A stretch of 64,000 nt of DNA from Shimia sp. CNT1-13L.2. Its GTDB lineage: Bacteria > Pseudomonadota > Alphaproteobacteria > Rhodobacterales > Rhodobacteraceae. This document shows positions 45,262 through 53,402 of the stretch, piece by piece. The DNA is taken from assembly GCF_024331145.1 (NCBI RefSeq), contig NZ_JANDJO010000004.1, positions 62,001-126,000 on the forward strand, written 5' to 3'. The position numbers and the translations under genes were made by a program. Numbering within the stretch: position 1 is the first letter of the stretch; every line of letters begins with the position of its first letter. The notes under the pieces were generated by a model. It saw only the letters and a program-made list of their open reading frames with translations, was not told where the DNA came from and did not search any database.

Positions 45262-45508
45262 AGATATTGATCCCGCCGGCCGCAAAACCCAAGAAACCAA
45301 GGGCCATCCCCCTTCAATGCACCCGAAATACTCCGGGGTGAATTGCGCCGAACACCGTTCGGGGCAAGAGGGGCAGCGCCCCTGCCCTGCCCAATCCGGC
45401 CTCAAACAGGGGCCGCATCCCGCCCATTCACGCCCGCCGCCCCCCCTGAGACTGGACGCAGAGGCCCTGCCCTGTCACACAGACACCCGACACCACAGGG
45501 AGGACACC

Positions 45509-45967
45509 ATGCCAGACATCAAGGTCGTTCCCGGCGATCCCCGCGATCCCCAGGCCACCGCACTCCTGCGCCAGAGCCACGCGCTCATGCAGCAACTGTT
45601 CGATCCCGAGGAAAACCACTTCCTCGACATTGACGAACTCTGCGTGCCCTCGATCCGTTTCTTCGTCGCCCGCGAAGGACAGACGGCCCTTGGCTGCGTC
45701 GCGCTTGCCAACAAGGGGGACTACGGCGAAATCAAATCCATGTTCGTCGATCCAAAGGCGCGGGGCAAAGGCATCGCTCATCACCTGATGCACCAAGTCG
45801 AGGCCGAGGCCCGCGCCCAGAACCTTGCCACCATCAAGCTGGAGACAGGCGACAAGCTGGTACAGGCCCACACCCTCTACCGCGCACATGGCTATGTGGA
45901 TTGCGGCCCCTTCGGGGACTACGAGGCCAACACGTCCTCGATCTTCATGACCAAGGAACTGGCGTGA
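45509..45967 (+). CDS. GNAT family N-acetyltransferase
   Basis: A 152-residue acetyltransferase. Motif A for acetyl-CoA binding is EIKSMFVDPKARGKGIAHHLMHQVEAEAR, followed by LETGDKLVQAHTLYRAHGYVDCGPFGDYEAN. The sequence resembles the YsnE/PhnO-like small-molecule branch. ATG 45509 follows AGGGAGGACACC. The stop overlaps the racemase GTG. Confidence 0.88.
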   Translation: MPDIKVVPGDPRDPQATALLRQSHALMQQLFDPEENHFLDIDELCVPSIRFFVAREGQTALGCVALANKGDYGEIKSMFVDPKARGKGIAHHLMHQVEAEARAQNLATIKLETGDKLVQAHTLYRAHGYVDCGPFGDYEANTSSIFMTKELA

Positions 45968-46653
45968 AGACCATCGGCATCCTCGGCGGCATGTCCGCGG
46001 CCTCGACACAGGGCTACTACCGTCGCCTCTGTGACCAGACCCGCGCGCGCCTCGGTGGGCTGCATTCTCCCGAGCTCCTGATCCGCTCGCTCGATTTTGC
46101 GCCTATCGCCGAGCTTCAGGCCAGGGGCGACTGGGACGCCGCAGGCGCCCTCCTGAACACTGAGGCCAAGGCGCTGGAACGCGGTGGCGCCGATCTCCTG
46201 ATCCTGGCAACCAACACCATGCACAAACTAGCCGACCAGATGATGCAGGGCGTCACTATTCCACTCCTTCACATCGCGGATGCCACAGCCTCGGCAATCC
46301 GCGCGGCGGGCTACTCCCGTCCCGGCCTGATGGCCACTGCCTTCACGATGGAACAGGCCTTCTATACCGGCCGCCTTGCCACCGCTGGCCTCACACCGGT
46401 GATCCCGGAAACCGAGGACCGCGCAGAGACCCATCGGATCATCTACGAAGAGCTCTGCAAGGACATCACCACACCGCAAAGCCGCGCAATCTATGTCGAG
46501 ATCGCAACCCGCCTGATGGATGCCGGCGCCGATTGTCTGATCCTTGGCTGCACCGAGGTCGGCATGCTCCTGTCCGACGACAACAGCCCCCTGCCCGTCT
46601 TTGACACCACGCTGATCCACTGCGACAGCGCACTGGACGCCGCATTGGCCTGA
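45964..46653 (+). CDS. Aspartate/glutamate racemase family protein
   Basis: A 229-residue PLP-independent amino-acid racemase-fold protein. KTIGILGGMSAASTQGYYRRLCDQT is the N-terminal signature. The two catalytic positions are Thr in LILATNTMHKLAD and Cys in CLILGCTEVGML; the Thr/Cys pair is that of the E. coli L-Asp/L-Glu-specific enzyme (YgeA) rather than the Cys/Cys pair of classic glutamate racemase. The start is GTG overlapping the acetyltransferase stop (GTGA), so the two are coupled. Confidence 0.88.
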   Translation: MKTIGILGGMSAASTQGYYRRLCDQTRARLGGLHSPELLIRSLDFAPIAELQARGDWDAAGALLNTEAKALERGGADLLILATNTMHKLADQMMQGVTIPLLHIADATASAIRAAGYSRPGLMATAFTMEQAFYTGRLATAGLTPVIPETEDRAETHRIIYEELCKDITTPQSRAIYVEIATRLMDAGADCLILGCTEVGMLLSDDNSPLPVFDTTLIHCDSALDAALA

Positions 46654-46656
46654 ACG

Positions 46657-46683
46657 AAAAAGGGGCCGCAAAACGGCCCCTTC
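46657..46683 (-). terminator. Terminator for the AGCS symporter transcript
   Basis: Stem AAGGGGCCG/CGGCCCCTT with a CAAAA loop. The A5 run on its left gives a T run only when read on the minus strand, so it mainly serves the symporter gene. Confidence 0.75.
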
Positions 46684-46708
46684 TCCCTAGCTCTCAAAAC
46701 CTGTGAAC

Positions 46709-48256
46709 TCAGGCTTTCACACGCTTGATCTCGCCGCTTTTCAGCTTGGCTGCATAGGCCGCCAGCTCCTTGCGGACCACCTTCATGAGGAAGTACAGCG
46801 CGAAGATGTTGACCACGGCCATGGCAAAGATCGCCGCGTCCGAGAAGTCGATGACAGGACCAAGGCTGGCCGCCGCACCGATCACCACGAAGACGCAGAA
46901 GATCAGCTTGAACACCAGTTCCGTGGTCTTGCCTTCGCCGAACAGATAGGTCCATGCCTTCAGGCCATAGTAGGACCAGGAGATCATGGTCGAGAAGGCA
47001 AACAGCACCACGGCAATCGCCAGCACATAGGGGAACCAGCTGATCGAGGCACCAAAGGCCGCCGAAGTCAGCGCCACGCCCGAGTTGCCATCAACAGTGG
47101 CAATCGCCGAACCGGCTTCGTTCAGGATATAGGTCCCTGCTTCTGCGTCCCAGATCAGCTGACCGGAAATGGTGATCACCAGCGCGGTCATGGTGCAGAT
47201 CACGACGGTATCGATCAGCGGCTCAAGCAGCGAAACGAAACCTTCGGTGATCGGCTCGTTGGTGCGCACCGCCGAGTGGGCAATCGCAGCCGAACCAACA
47301 CCGGCTTCGTTCGAGAATGCGGCGCGTTTGAAACCCTGGATCAGGGCACCAACGAAACCACCGGCAATCCCCAGACCGGTAAAGGCACCGGCAAAGATCT
47401 GGCCAAAGGCCCAACCGATCATGTCGTAGTTGATGATCAGGATGATCAGCGCCGCACCGACATAGAGGATACCCATGAACGGCACCACTTTCTCGGTCAC
47501 GCGGGCGATCGACTTGATGCCGCCAACGATCACGAGGAACACGATAGTCGCAAAGACCAGACCGGTAATCCAGCCCGGATAGTCGCCCACGATCCCGCTG
47601 ATCTGTGCGTGCGCCTGGTTGGCCTGGAACATGTTGCCACCGCCCAGCGCGCCAAGGATACAGAAGATCGAGAACAGCACCGCCAGCGCCTTGCCACCCG
47701 GCAGGCCAAGTTCCTTGAAGCCCTTGGAGATATAGTACATCGGGCCACCCGAAACCGAACCGTCCGCGTATTCGTTGCGGTACTTCACACCCAGCGTACA
47801 TTCGGTGAATTTCGACGCCATGCCCAGAAGACCGGCAAGGATCATCCAGAAGGTTGCGCCGGGGCCACCAATGCCCACGGCCACGGCCACGCCGGCAATG
47901 TTACCAAGACCAACGGTCCCCGACAACGCGGTTGCCAGCGCCTGGAAGTGGCTGACCTCGCCCGCGTCGTTCGGATCCGAGTAGTCGCCCTTCACAAGGC
48001 GGATCGCATGGCCGAAGAAACGGAACTGAACCAGACCGAAGTAGAGGGTGAAGACCGAGGCGGCGATCACCAGCCACATCACGATCCAGGGAAAGCTCGT
48101 CCCCGGAAACGGTGCAAAGATCAGGCCGACGAAGGGGCCGGTGACATCAGCAAAGACCTGGTTCACCTTATCGTCGATGCCCATGGCGTCCTGGGCAAGA
48201 GCCGGAGTCGCCATAAGGGTCGCTGCCGCAGCAGCAAGTGCGGATTTATTGAACAT
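46709..48256 (-). CDS. Alanine/glycine:cation symporter (AGCS family)
   Basis: A 515-residue sodium- or proton-coupled amino-acid importer with about 10-11 helices. Signatures: GTVGLGNIAGVAVAVGIGGPGATFWMILAGLLGMASKFTECTLGVKYR, VSGGPMYYISKGF and AFSNEAGVGSAAIAHSAVRT. The first 22 residues (ALAAAAATLMATPALAQ) look like a cleavable signal peptide, unusual for most AGCS members but seen in marine relatives. It lies 14 bases downstream of the stress protein gene and is divergent from an Lrp regulator that may control it. Confidence 0.93.
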   Translation of the reverse strand: MFNKSALAAAAATLMATPALAQDAMGIDDKVNQVFADVTGPFVGLIFAPFPGTSFPWIVMWLVIAASVFTLYFGLVQFRFFGHAIRLVKGDYSDPNDAGEVSHFQALATALSGTVGLGNIAGVAVAVGIGGPGATFWMILAGLLGMASKFTECTLGVKYRNEYADGSVSGGPMYYISKGFKELGLPGGKALAVLFSIFCILGALGGGNMFQANQAHAQISGIVGDYPGWITGLVFATIVFLVIVGGIKSIARVTEKVVPFMGILYVGAALIILIINYDMIGWAFGQIFAGAFTGLGIAGGFVGALIQGFKRAAFSNEAGVGSAAIAHSAVRTNEPITEGFVSLLEPLIDTVVICTMTALVITISGQLIWDAEAGTYILNEAGSAIATVDGNSGVALTSAAFGASISWFPYVLAIAVVLFAFSTMISWSYYGLKAWTYLFGEGKTTELVFKLIFCVFVVIGAAASLGPVIDFSDAAIFAMAVVNIFALYFLMKVVRKELAAYAAKLKSGEIKRVKA

Positions 48257-48270
48257 GATTTTCTCCGGAT

Positions 48271-48708
48271 TTAGCCGACGACGGTGACAGGCACGTCTGC
48301 GTGCATCACCAGGTTCTGGGTCGAGCTGCCAAACAGGCGTTTGGCGAAACCGCCGGCCGATGCGCGGCCCACGATGATCTGCACGGCACCGTTCTCCACG
48401 GTGATCGCATTCAGGGTTTCGGCCACGTCACCGTGCCGCACAACACCCTCTGCCTTGAACCCCGCGTCTTGCAGGCTCTTCACCGCCGGATCGACAACCC
48501 GCGAGGTTGCCGTCGCGATCTCTTCCTCGCGGCGCTTGTGGCGCTGCGCATTTTCTTCCGGAGTCTGGAAGGTATACGGCGACCATTCGATGACATAGGC
48601 AACGATCAGTTCGCAGCCCTCCATACGCGCCGCCATGTCCTTGGCAAATGCCAGGGCACGGTCTCCCGTGTCGGCCCCATCCAGGCCAACAACCAGCTTC
48701 ACTGTCAT
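48271..48708 (-). CDS. Universal stress protein (UspA family)
   Basis: A 145-residue Usp: MTVKLVVGLDGADTGDRALAFA at the N-terminus and the ATP-loop QIIVGRASAGGFAKRLFGSSTQNLVMHADVPVTVVG (G-x2-G-x9-G-S type). Probably ATP-binding. It forms an operon with the AGCS symporter gene. USP genes are often paired with transporters, and it may regulate the symporter. Confidence 0.92.
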   Translation of the reverse strand: MTVKLVVGLDGADTGDRALAFAKDMAARMEGCELIVAYVIEWSPYTFQTPEENAQRHKRREEEIATATSRVVDPAVKSLQDAGFKAEGVVRHGDVAETLNAITVENGAVQIIVGRASAGGFAKRLFGSSTQNLVMHADVPVTVVG

Positions 48709-48887
48709 GAGTTTTCCTCCATGGTTCTTATAGTACGGGAAGGATCCCGCCGAAGGCTTGGTTTTTTCGTTTTCCCCTACGCCTTCGCATGGTGTTATCA
48801 GTCATTTCCTCTAGGAATTGGTTGTTTTTTAGCAAGATTTACCCGCATAATTCTTAAAAAATAGACATTTCAAAGGGAAAATCACCA

Positions 48888-49352
48888 TTGGACAGGGATT
48901 TGGACAGAATAGATGAGAGGATTCTCACCGAGCTCGAAGCCAACGGCCGCCTCTCCATCGTCGAACTTGCGCAGCGGGTGCACCTGACAAACACCCCGTG
49001 TTCGGAGCGGGTCAAACGCCTTGAGAAGAGCGGTTACATCCGCAAGTACAAGGCCATCCTCGACAAGGAGAAGCTTGGCCTCGGGCATGTGACCGTGGTT
49101 CAGGTCTCTCTCGCGGCCACCGCCAACAGCTCTCTGACCGATTTCAACCGCGCCGTTGCCCGCATCCCAGAGGTGGAAACCTGCATGATGGTTGCCGGCT
49201 CATTCGACTACATGCTCACCGTACGCACCCGCGATATCGCGCATTTCCGCGATGTCCTTGGCGACACCATCAACAAACTGCCCGGCGTTCACCAGACCAA
49301 CTCGTTCGCAGTCATGGAAGTGGTCAAAGAAGAAAGCGCCTTCGTCCCCTGA
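48888..49352 (+). CDS. Lrp/AsnC family transcriptional regulator
   Basis: A 154-residue regulator: N-terminal winged helix LDRIDERILTELEANGRLSIVELAQRVHLTNTPCSERVKRLEKSGYIRKYKAIL and a C-terminal RAM domain (GHVTVVQVSL, VETCMMVAGSFDYMLTVRTRDI). Start is TTG 48888 after AAAGGGA; there is no nearby in-frame ATG. Divergent from the stress protein and symporter genes, so it likely senses an amino acid they handle. The 3' end overlaps the convergent lipoprotein gene by 64 nt. Confidence 0.92.
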   Translation: MDRDLDRIDERILTELEANGRLSIVELAQRVHLTNTPCSERVKRLEKSGYIRKYKAILDKEKLGLGHVTVVQVSLAATANSSLTDFNRAVARIPEVETCMMVAGSFDYMLTVRTRDIAHFRDVLGDTINKLPGVHQTNSFAVMEVVKEESAFVP

Positions 49353-49660
49353 CCGATCTTGGCAAGGTCATCCGGCTTACCGCATTTCAGGATCGCGATC
49401 ATCATTGCCTGATCGCCACGGATCTCGCGGACGGGACAGCCATAGGTCTCTTCCACGGCAATCTCGGCCCGCCGCCCCAGCTGCTGTGACAGACGCGGGG
49501 CCCATTCCGAATTCACCCGGATCACCTCGACCAGCTTCCCATTCCGTCTCATTTCGAAGGTGCTTGGCCCCACGCTCATACGTTCCGGGTCGATTCCGGC
49601 AAAATGAACCGAGGGCGCGTTGCAGGCCGCCAGCGCCATAAGGGCCATCCATTTCCACAT
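49289..49660 (-). CDS. Small lipoprotein, hypothetical
   Basis: A 123-residue protein with a very short leader MWKWMALMALAAC ending in a lipobox, then SVHFAGIDPERMSVGPSTFEMRRNGKLVEVIRVNSEWAPRL and Cys in EETYGCPVRE and ILKCGKPDD. Not recognised as a named family. The leader resembles that of the secreted protein at 41269-41619 (MWKWILAA). The 64-nt overlap with lrp raises doubt about the C-terminus but the frame is otherwise good. Confidence 0.65.
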   Translation of the reverse strand: MWKWMALMALAACNAPSVHFAGIDPERMSVGPSTFEMRRNGKLVEVIRVNSEWAPRLSQQLGRRAEIAVEETYGCPVREIRGDQAMMIAILKCGKPDDLAKIGQGTKALSSLTTSMTANELVW

Positions 49661-49685
49661 GGCCACCACGAAACCACGCAACTGG

Positions 49686-49700
49686 TTAACAGAGGCTTAC
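49686..49700. promoter_or_regulatory. Near-match CtrA-type site (TTAA-N7-TTAC)
   Basis: One mismatch from the full site, between the divergent lipoprotein and TsoY-like genes. Weaker than the two perfect copies elsewhere. Confidence 0.3.
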
Positions 49701-49722
49701 CCACCCTGTGCGCGTTTGTCGC

Positions 49723-49762
49723 ATATATATTCCAATATTGCTATGTGTTATATATATTCCAA
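49723..49762 (+). promoter_or_regulatory. 13-bp direct repeat in the TsoY-like promoter
   Basis: ATATATATTCCAA occurs at 49723-49735 and again at 49750-49762, 27 bases apart, directly upstream of the TsoY-like start. Probably a paired operator or activator site; no regulator is identified. Confidence 0.5.
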
Positions 49763-49787
49763 ACACAGCATATTTAGGAGAGTCGCA

Positions 49788-51002
49788 ATGACCACCCCCA
49801 CCAAACGTCCGGCGGACAGCTATTCGCCGCTCTACTTCCTCGCCTCGCTTGGCGCGGGTGGCCTGTCGGTCACCTTTTTCATGTACCTGATGTTCTGGGT
49901 GCCGCATCCCGGCAAACCGGTGCCAACCTTCGAAGACATCTCAGCCGCCTTTGCCACCGGCAACACCCCGATGCAGGTGGCCATCGTGGTGGCCGTGATC
50001 GGCATCGCCATCATGGCCTTCCTGAACCTGAAATACCTGTTCTGGAACATCTCGGCCTATCGCGCCTTCAAAACCACCGAAAGCTACAAGGCCCTGCGCG
50101 CCTCGAACGCGGAATCCACCATCATGGCCATGCCTCTTGCCCTCGCGATGAGCGTGAACGGCATGTTCATCGTCGGCCTCGTCTTCGTGCCCGGCCTCTG
50201 GTCGATCGTGGAATACCTCTTCCCAATGGCCCTCGTCGCCTTTGCCGCAATCGCCTATCTGGCCTTCCGCATCCTCGCTGACTTCCTTGGCCGCATCCTT
50301 TCGCAAGGCGGCATCTTCGACGTCACCGCCAACAATTCCTTTGCCCAGATGCTCCCCGCCTTCGCCCTGTCGATGATCGCCGTCGGTTTCTCGGCCCCCG
50401 CCGCGATGAGCACGAACACCACCACCGCCGGCATCGCCCTGATCCTGTCGACCTTTGTCGGAACCATGGCCGCCGTCTATGCGCTGGTTGCCATCTTCAC
50501 CGCCTTCAATTCGATGCTGCACCACGGCACCGCCCGCGAAGCAGGCCCGACCCTGATGGTGGTTGTCCCGATCATGACCGTTCTGGGCATCATGATGCTG
50601 CGCCAGAACCACGGCCTGCATGAACTGTTCGGCGCTCACGGCACCCCCGCCGACACCATGATGCTGCTGGCCCGTCTGCTCTCGGTTCAGGTGGTCTTCC
50701 TGCTGCTCGGCCTGCTGGTCATGCGCCGTCAGGGGTATTTCACCGATTTCGTCTTCGGCACGAAAACCTCGCCCGGCTCCTATGCGCTGGTCTGTCCCGG
50801 CGTGGCCCTGGCCGTGATGCTGCACTTCTTCGTCAACAAGGGCCTCGTTGGTGCCGGTGTCATCGACAAGTTCGGTACCGCCTACTGGGCAATCACCGCC
50901 ATCGCGCTGATCTCGCAGTTCGCCATGATCGCGTTGGTCGTCCGCCTGAACCGCCAGCACTTTGCCAAACCTTCGGCAGTCGCGGCTGTCCCGGCGGAAT
51001 GA
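49788..51002 (+). CDS. TsoY-like polytopic membrane protein
   Basis: A 404-residue inner-membrane protein with about ten helices. It begins SYSPLYFLASLGAGGLSVTFFMYLMFWVPHPGKPVPTFEDI, a pattern I associate with TsoY family (seleno)proteins; the spacing of helices is also reminiscent of TDT-family anion channels. It contains no in-frame TGA. HHGTAREAGPTLMVVVPIMTVLGIMMLRQNHGLHELF is a conserved-looking inner segment. Function is not known to me. ATG follows AGGAG; it ends at a terminator and appears monocistronic. Confidence 0.6.
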   Translation: MTTPTKRPADSYSPLYFLASLGAGGLSVTFFMYLMFWVPHPGKPVPTFEDISAAFATGNTPMQVAIVVAVIGIAIMAFLNLKYLFWNISAYRAFKTTESYKALRASNAESTIMAMPLALAMSVNGMFIVGLVFVPGLWSIVEYLFPMALVAFAAIAYLAFRILADFLGRILSQGGIFDVTANNSFAQMLPAFALSMIAVGFSAPAAMSTNTTTAGIALILSTFVGTMAAVYALVAIFTAFNSMLHHGTAREAGPTLMVVVPIMTVLGIMMLRQNHGLHELFGAHGTPADTMMLLARLLSVQVVFLLLGLLVMRRQGYFTDFVFGTKTSPGSYALVCPGVALAVMLHFFVNKGLVGAGVIDKFGTAYWAITAIALISQFAMIALVVRLNRQHFAKPSAVAAVPAE

Positions 51003-51020
51003 TCCCGACATCAAAACACG

Positions 51021-51053
51021 AAAAAGGGCGCCATTCGGCGCCCTTCCTTTTTC
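51021..51053. terminator. Bidirectional terminator after the TsoY-like gene
   Basis: AAAAAGGGCGCC, loop ATTC, GGCGCCCTTCCTTTTT: a 9-bp perfect stem with A and T runs on either side. Confidence 0.85.
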
Positions 51054-51160
51054 GACAAATGCCATCGCCAAACGGCAAAAAGCACCTTGCCAGAACCTTT
51101 CCCTATCGAACGCGGGTAACGGAACGCGCGATGGCTTAATCGTAGCCATTGCGGTCGCCC

Positions 51161-51204
51161 ACACCGACGCAATACCGACATAATACCGACGTTGCACCGA
51201 CAGC
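51161..51204. repeat. Four tandem 11-bp units with core ACCGAC
   Basis: ACCGAC begins at 51163, 51174, 51185 and 51196, an exact 11-base period, in the convergent intergenic region past the aminotransferase stop. The units are ACACCGACGCA, ATACCGACATA, ATACCGACGTT and GCACCGACAGC. One-turn phasing would place the cores on one DNA face. Confidence 0.7.
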
Positions 51205-51227
51205 CCGAATTGGTCAGGTCAGTTGCA

Positions 51228-52451
51228 TTAACCCGAATCGCCCATTGCCTCGCGCAGCACCATTCCAAGGCGCAACATACCCTCGTCGATGGTCGCTTCG
51301 TCCGCGCAGGAAAAGCTCAGGCGCAGTGTATTGCCGCCCGATCCATCCGCGAAAAACGCCCGCCCCGGCACAAAGGCCACCTTCTGGGTTTCCAGCGATC
51401 GGGCCAGCAATTCCGCGCCGTTCAACGCCTTGGGAAGGGTCAGCCAGACAAACATGCCGCCCTCGGGCCGCGTCCATTCCACGCCCTCCGGCATATGCCG
51501 CTCGAGCGCCTCGAGCATGGCATCCCGACGCGCCTTATAGGCCTCGCGCACCGTGGCTACATGGCTGTCGAAATGCGCCTTGGCAACCTCGTGAATGGCC
51601 ATCTGGTTGAGCGTCGCGGAATGCAGGTCTGCGGCCTGTTTCATCAACACCAGTTGCGAAATGACGGGCTTGGCCGCCACCACCCAACCGACGCGCAAAC
51701 CGGGCGAGAGGGTCTTGGAAAAACTGCCGCAATAGATCGTCCGGCAAGCCTCGATTGTGCCCTTGCGGGCAATCTCGAGCGCAAGGATCGGCGGCACCGC
51801 TTTGCCATCATAACGCAGGCTTTGATAGGCCGCGTCCTCGATCACGGCACAGTCCATGTCCTCGGCCTGATCCAGCATCCACTCGCGCCCTGCACGGTCT
51901 ACGGTCTCGCCGGTGGGGTTGGCGAAATCCACTGATAAATAAGCAAATTTCACCGATCCACCCGCCGCCTTGGCACGTTCGGAAAAATCCGCCGCGCCCT
52001 GATTTCCATTGATCGTCAACTGGTCATAGGTCGGCTCGTAAGGATTGAAGGCGCCCAGCGCCCCCATGTAGGTTGGCCAGCTCACAAGCGCGGTATCACC
52101 GGGGGACAGGAACAGCTTGCCCAGGTAGTCCAGCGCCTGCTGCGATCCGCTGGTGATCAGGATGTTGTCGGCATCACAGGGAATACCGATCCTGCCCATC
52201 TCTGAGGCCAGCCAGTCGCGCAACGGGCGATAACCTTCGCTGACTGAATATTGCAGGGCCATCGCCTGCTTGTCGGGCATCATGCAGGTCGACATGGCGT
52301 CACGGAACGCATCGCCCGGAAACAGGTCGGGATCGGGGATGCCCCCGGCAAAGGAAATGATGCCCGGTTGATCCAGAAGTTTCAGCAACTCACGGATCTC
52401 CGACGCCTTCATGCGCGCGGTGCGTGTCGCAAAGATTTGTTCAAGGCTCAT
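51228..52451 (-). CDS. PLP-dependent aminotransferase, LysN/2-aminoadipate-type class I fold
   Basis: A 407-residue aminotransferase. PGIISFAGGIPDPDLFPGDAF and ALQYSVSEGYRPLRDWLASEM are typical of the LysN/ARO8-like group; ILITSGSQQALDYLGKLFLSPGD, DFANPTGETVDRAGR and the Schiff-base Lys in CGSFSKTLSPGLRVGWVV follow, and the C-terminal Arg of LRLSFSCADE binds the substrate carboxylate. Substrates in this group include 2-aminoadipate, aromatic and branched amino acids. Divergent from a FadR-type regulator that may control it. Confidence 0.88.
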   Translation of the reverse strand: MSLEQIFATRTARMKASEIRELLKLLDQPGIISFAGGIPDPDLFPGDAFRDAMSTCMMPDKQAMALQYSVSEGYRPLRDWLASEMGRIGIPCDADNILITSGSQQALDYLGKLFLSPGDTALVSWPTYMGALGAFNPYEPTYDQLTINGNQGAADFSERAKAAGGSVKFAYLSVDFANPTGETVDRAGREWMLDQAEDMDCAVIEDAAYQSLRYDGKAVPPILALEIARKGTIEACRTIYCGSFSKTLSPGLRVGWVVAAKPVISQLVLMKQAADLHSATLNQMAIHEVAKAHFDSHVATVREAYKARRDAMLEALERHMPEGVEWTRPEGGMFVWLTLPKALNGAELLARSLETQKVAFVPGRAFFADGSGGNTLRLSFSCADEATIDEGMLRLGMVLREAMGDSG

Positions 52452-52578
52452 GGGGCAGTGTCCTCATCCGAAAATTTCAAACGACGCTACCCGAGACGCA
52501 ATATAAGTCAATATTGCTGACCCACTGTAACAATTTTTGTGAACACGCTCCCACCCCTTGCCCCCGCACCCCCAAATG

Positions 52579-52597
52579 TGGTCAAATCATCTGACCA
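52579..52597. promoter_or_regulatory. Inverted repeat TGGTCA-N7-TGACCA, FadR-family operator candidate
   Basis: A perfect 6-bp inverted repeat 17 bases before the regulator ATG. TGGTC/GACCA halves are typical of FCD-domain GntR regulators, although the spacer is longer than usual. The position predicts autorepression and possibly control of the divergent aminotransferase. Confidence 0.6.
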
Positions 52598-52614
52598 CCG
52601 CGCACAGGTCCCCC

Positions 52615-53382
52615 ATGCCCTTCCAAAAAGTCCAAACCGAAAAACTCTCCACCTCCGTCATCAAGCAGGTTGAGTTATTGATTTTGCGAGGAATTTTGCG
52701 GCCCGGTGAGCGCTTGCCATCGGAGCGGGAACTTTCTGAAAGGCTGGGCGTCTCGCGTCCTTCCCTGCGTGAGGCAATTGCCGAACTACAGGAACGCGGT
52801 CTGCTCGAAGCCAAGGCCGGGGCCGGGATATTTGTGGCGGATGTCCTTGGGAACGCTTTCTCAGACAGCCTGATCAAGCTCTTTGCGTCACATGACGAGG
52901 CGGTTTTCGATTACATCTCGTTCCGCCGCGACATGGAGGGGCTCGCTGCGGAAAGGGCGGCACTTTATGCCTCGGACACAGACCTGGCGGTTATCCAAGC
53001 CGTGTTCGACAAGATGGAAGCCGCCCACGCCAAGCGCAATCCTGCGGACGAAGCGCAACTTGATGCGGACTTTCACCTCGCTATCATCGAAGCAAGCCAC
53101 AATGTCATCATGCTGCATATGATGCGTTCGATGTATCAGCTGTTGCGCGAAGGTGTTTTCTACAATCGCTCAATCATGTTCAAACAGCGCACCACGCGCG
53201 GCGACCTTCTGGACCAGCACCGCGCCATTAACACGGCGCTTCAGTCCCGGGATGCGGAAGGCGCACGGACGGCGGTGATTGCGCACCTCGACTATGTTGA
53301 GAGATCGCTGTTCGACTACAAGAAGTCCGAACAGAACGAGGCAATCGCCAGACAGCGTTACGAGCACGAGCAACGCCGCTAG
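52615..53382 (+). CDS. FadR/GntR-family regulator with FCD domain
   Basis: A 255-residue regulator. Winged helix: VIKQVELLILRGILRPGERLPSERELSERLGVSRPSLREAIAELQERGLLEAKAGAGIFV. The FCD ligand domain has the metal-binding Asp/His pattern, with DADFHLAIIEASHN and LLDQHRAINTALQSRDAEGARTAVIAHLDYVE. The subgroup includes PdhR, LldR and GlcC, sensing carboxylates such as pyruvate, lactate or glycolate. ATG 52615 is chosen because the domain starts just after it. Confidence 0.92.
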   Translation: MPFQKVQTEKLSTSVIKQVELLILRGILRPGERLPSERELSERLGVSRPSLREAIAELQERGLLEAKAGAGIFVADVLGNAFSDSLIKLFASHDEAVFDYISFRRDMEGLAAERAALYASDTDLAVIQAVFDKMEAAHAKRNPADEAQLDADFHLAIIEASHNVIMLHMMRSMYQLLREGVFYNRSIMFKQRTTRGDLLDQHRAINTALQSRDAEGARTAVIAHLDYVERSLFDYKKSEQNEAIARQRYEHEQRR

Positions 53383-53402
53383 GACGTTGCTCTAAGACTT
53401 TG

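Larger units (their letters stand above)
45151..45508. other. Intergenic region between divergent smc and GNAT genes
   Basis: About 360 bases. Contains two DnaA boxes near the smc side and, further right, a GC-rich imperfect hairpin around AGGGGC-AGC-GCCCCT (about 45369-45383). No convincing gene was seen. Confidence 0.5.

Noticed and set aside
42112-45270. Very long plus-strand open frame (over 1000 codons) opposite smc
   Set aside because: It mirrors the smc coding frame; the translation is rich in Arg, Pro, His and Leu without domains. It is the usual antisense frame of a high-GC gene, and smc itself has all ATPase motifs.
45151-45508. Chromosomal replication origin at the two DnaA boxes
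   Set aside because: Only two boxes, no AT-rich unwinding element, and no dnaA, parAB, gidA, hemE or similar origin neighbours.
51161-51204. CRISPR array
   Set aside because: Units are 11 bp with a 6-bp core and no spacers or cas genes; this is a tandem binding-site-like array.
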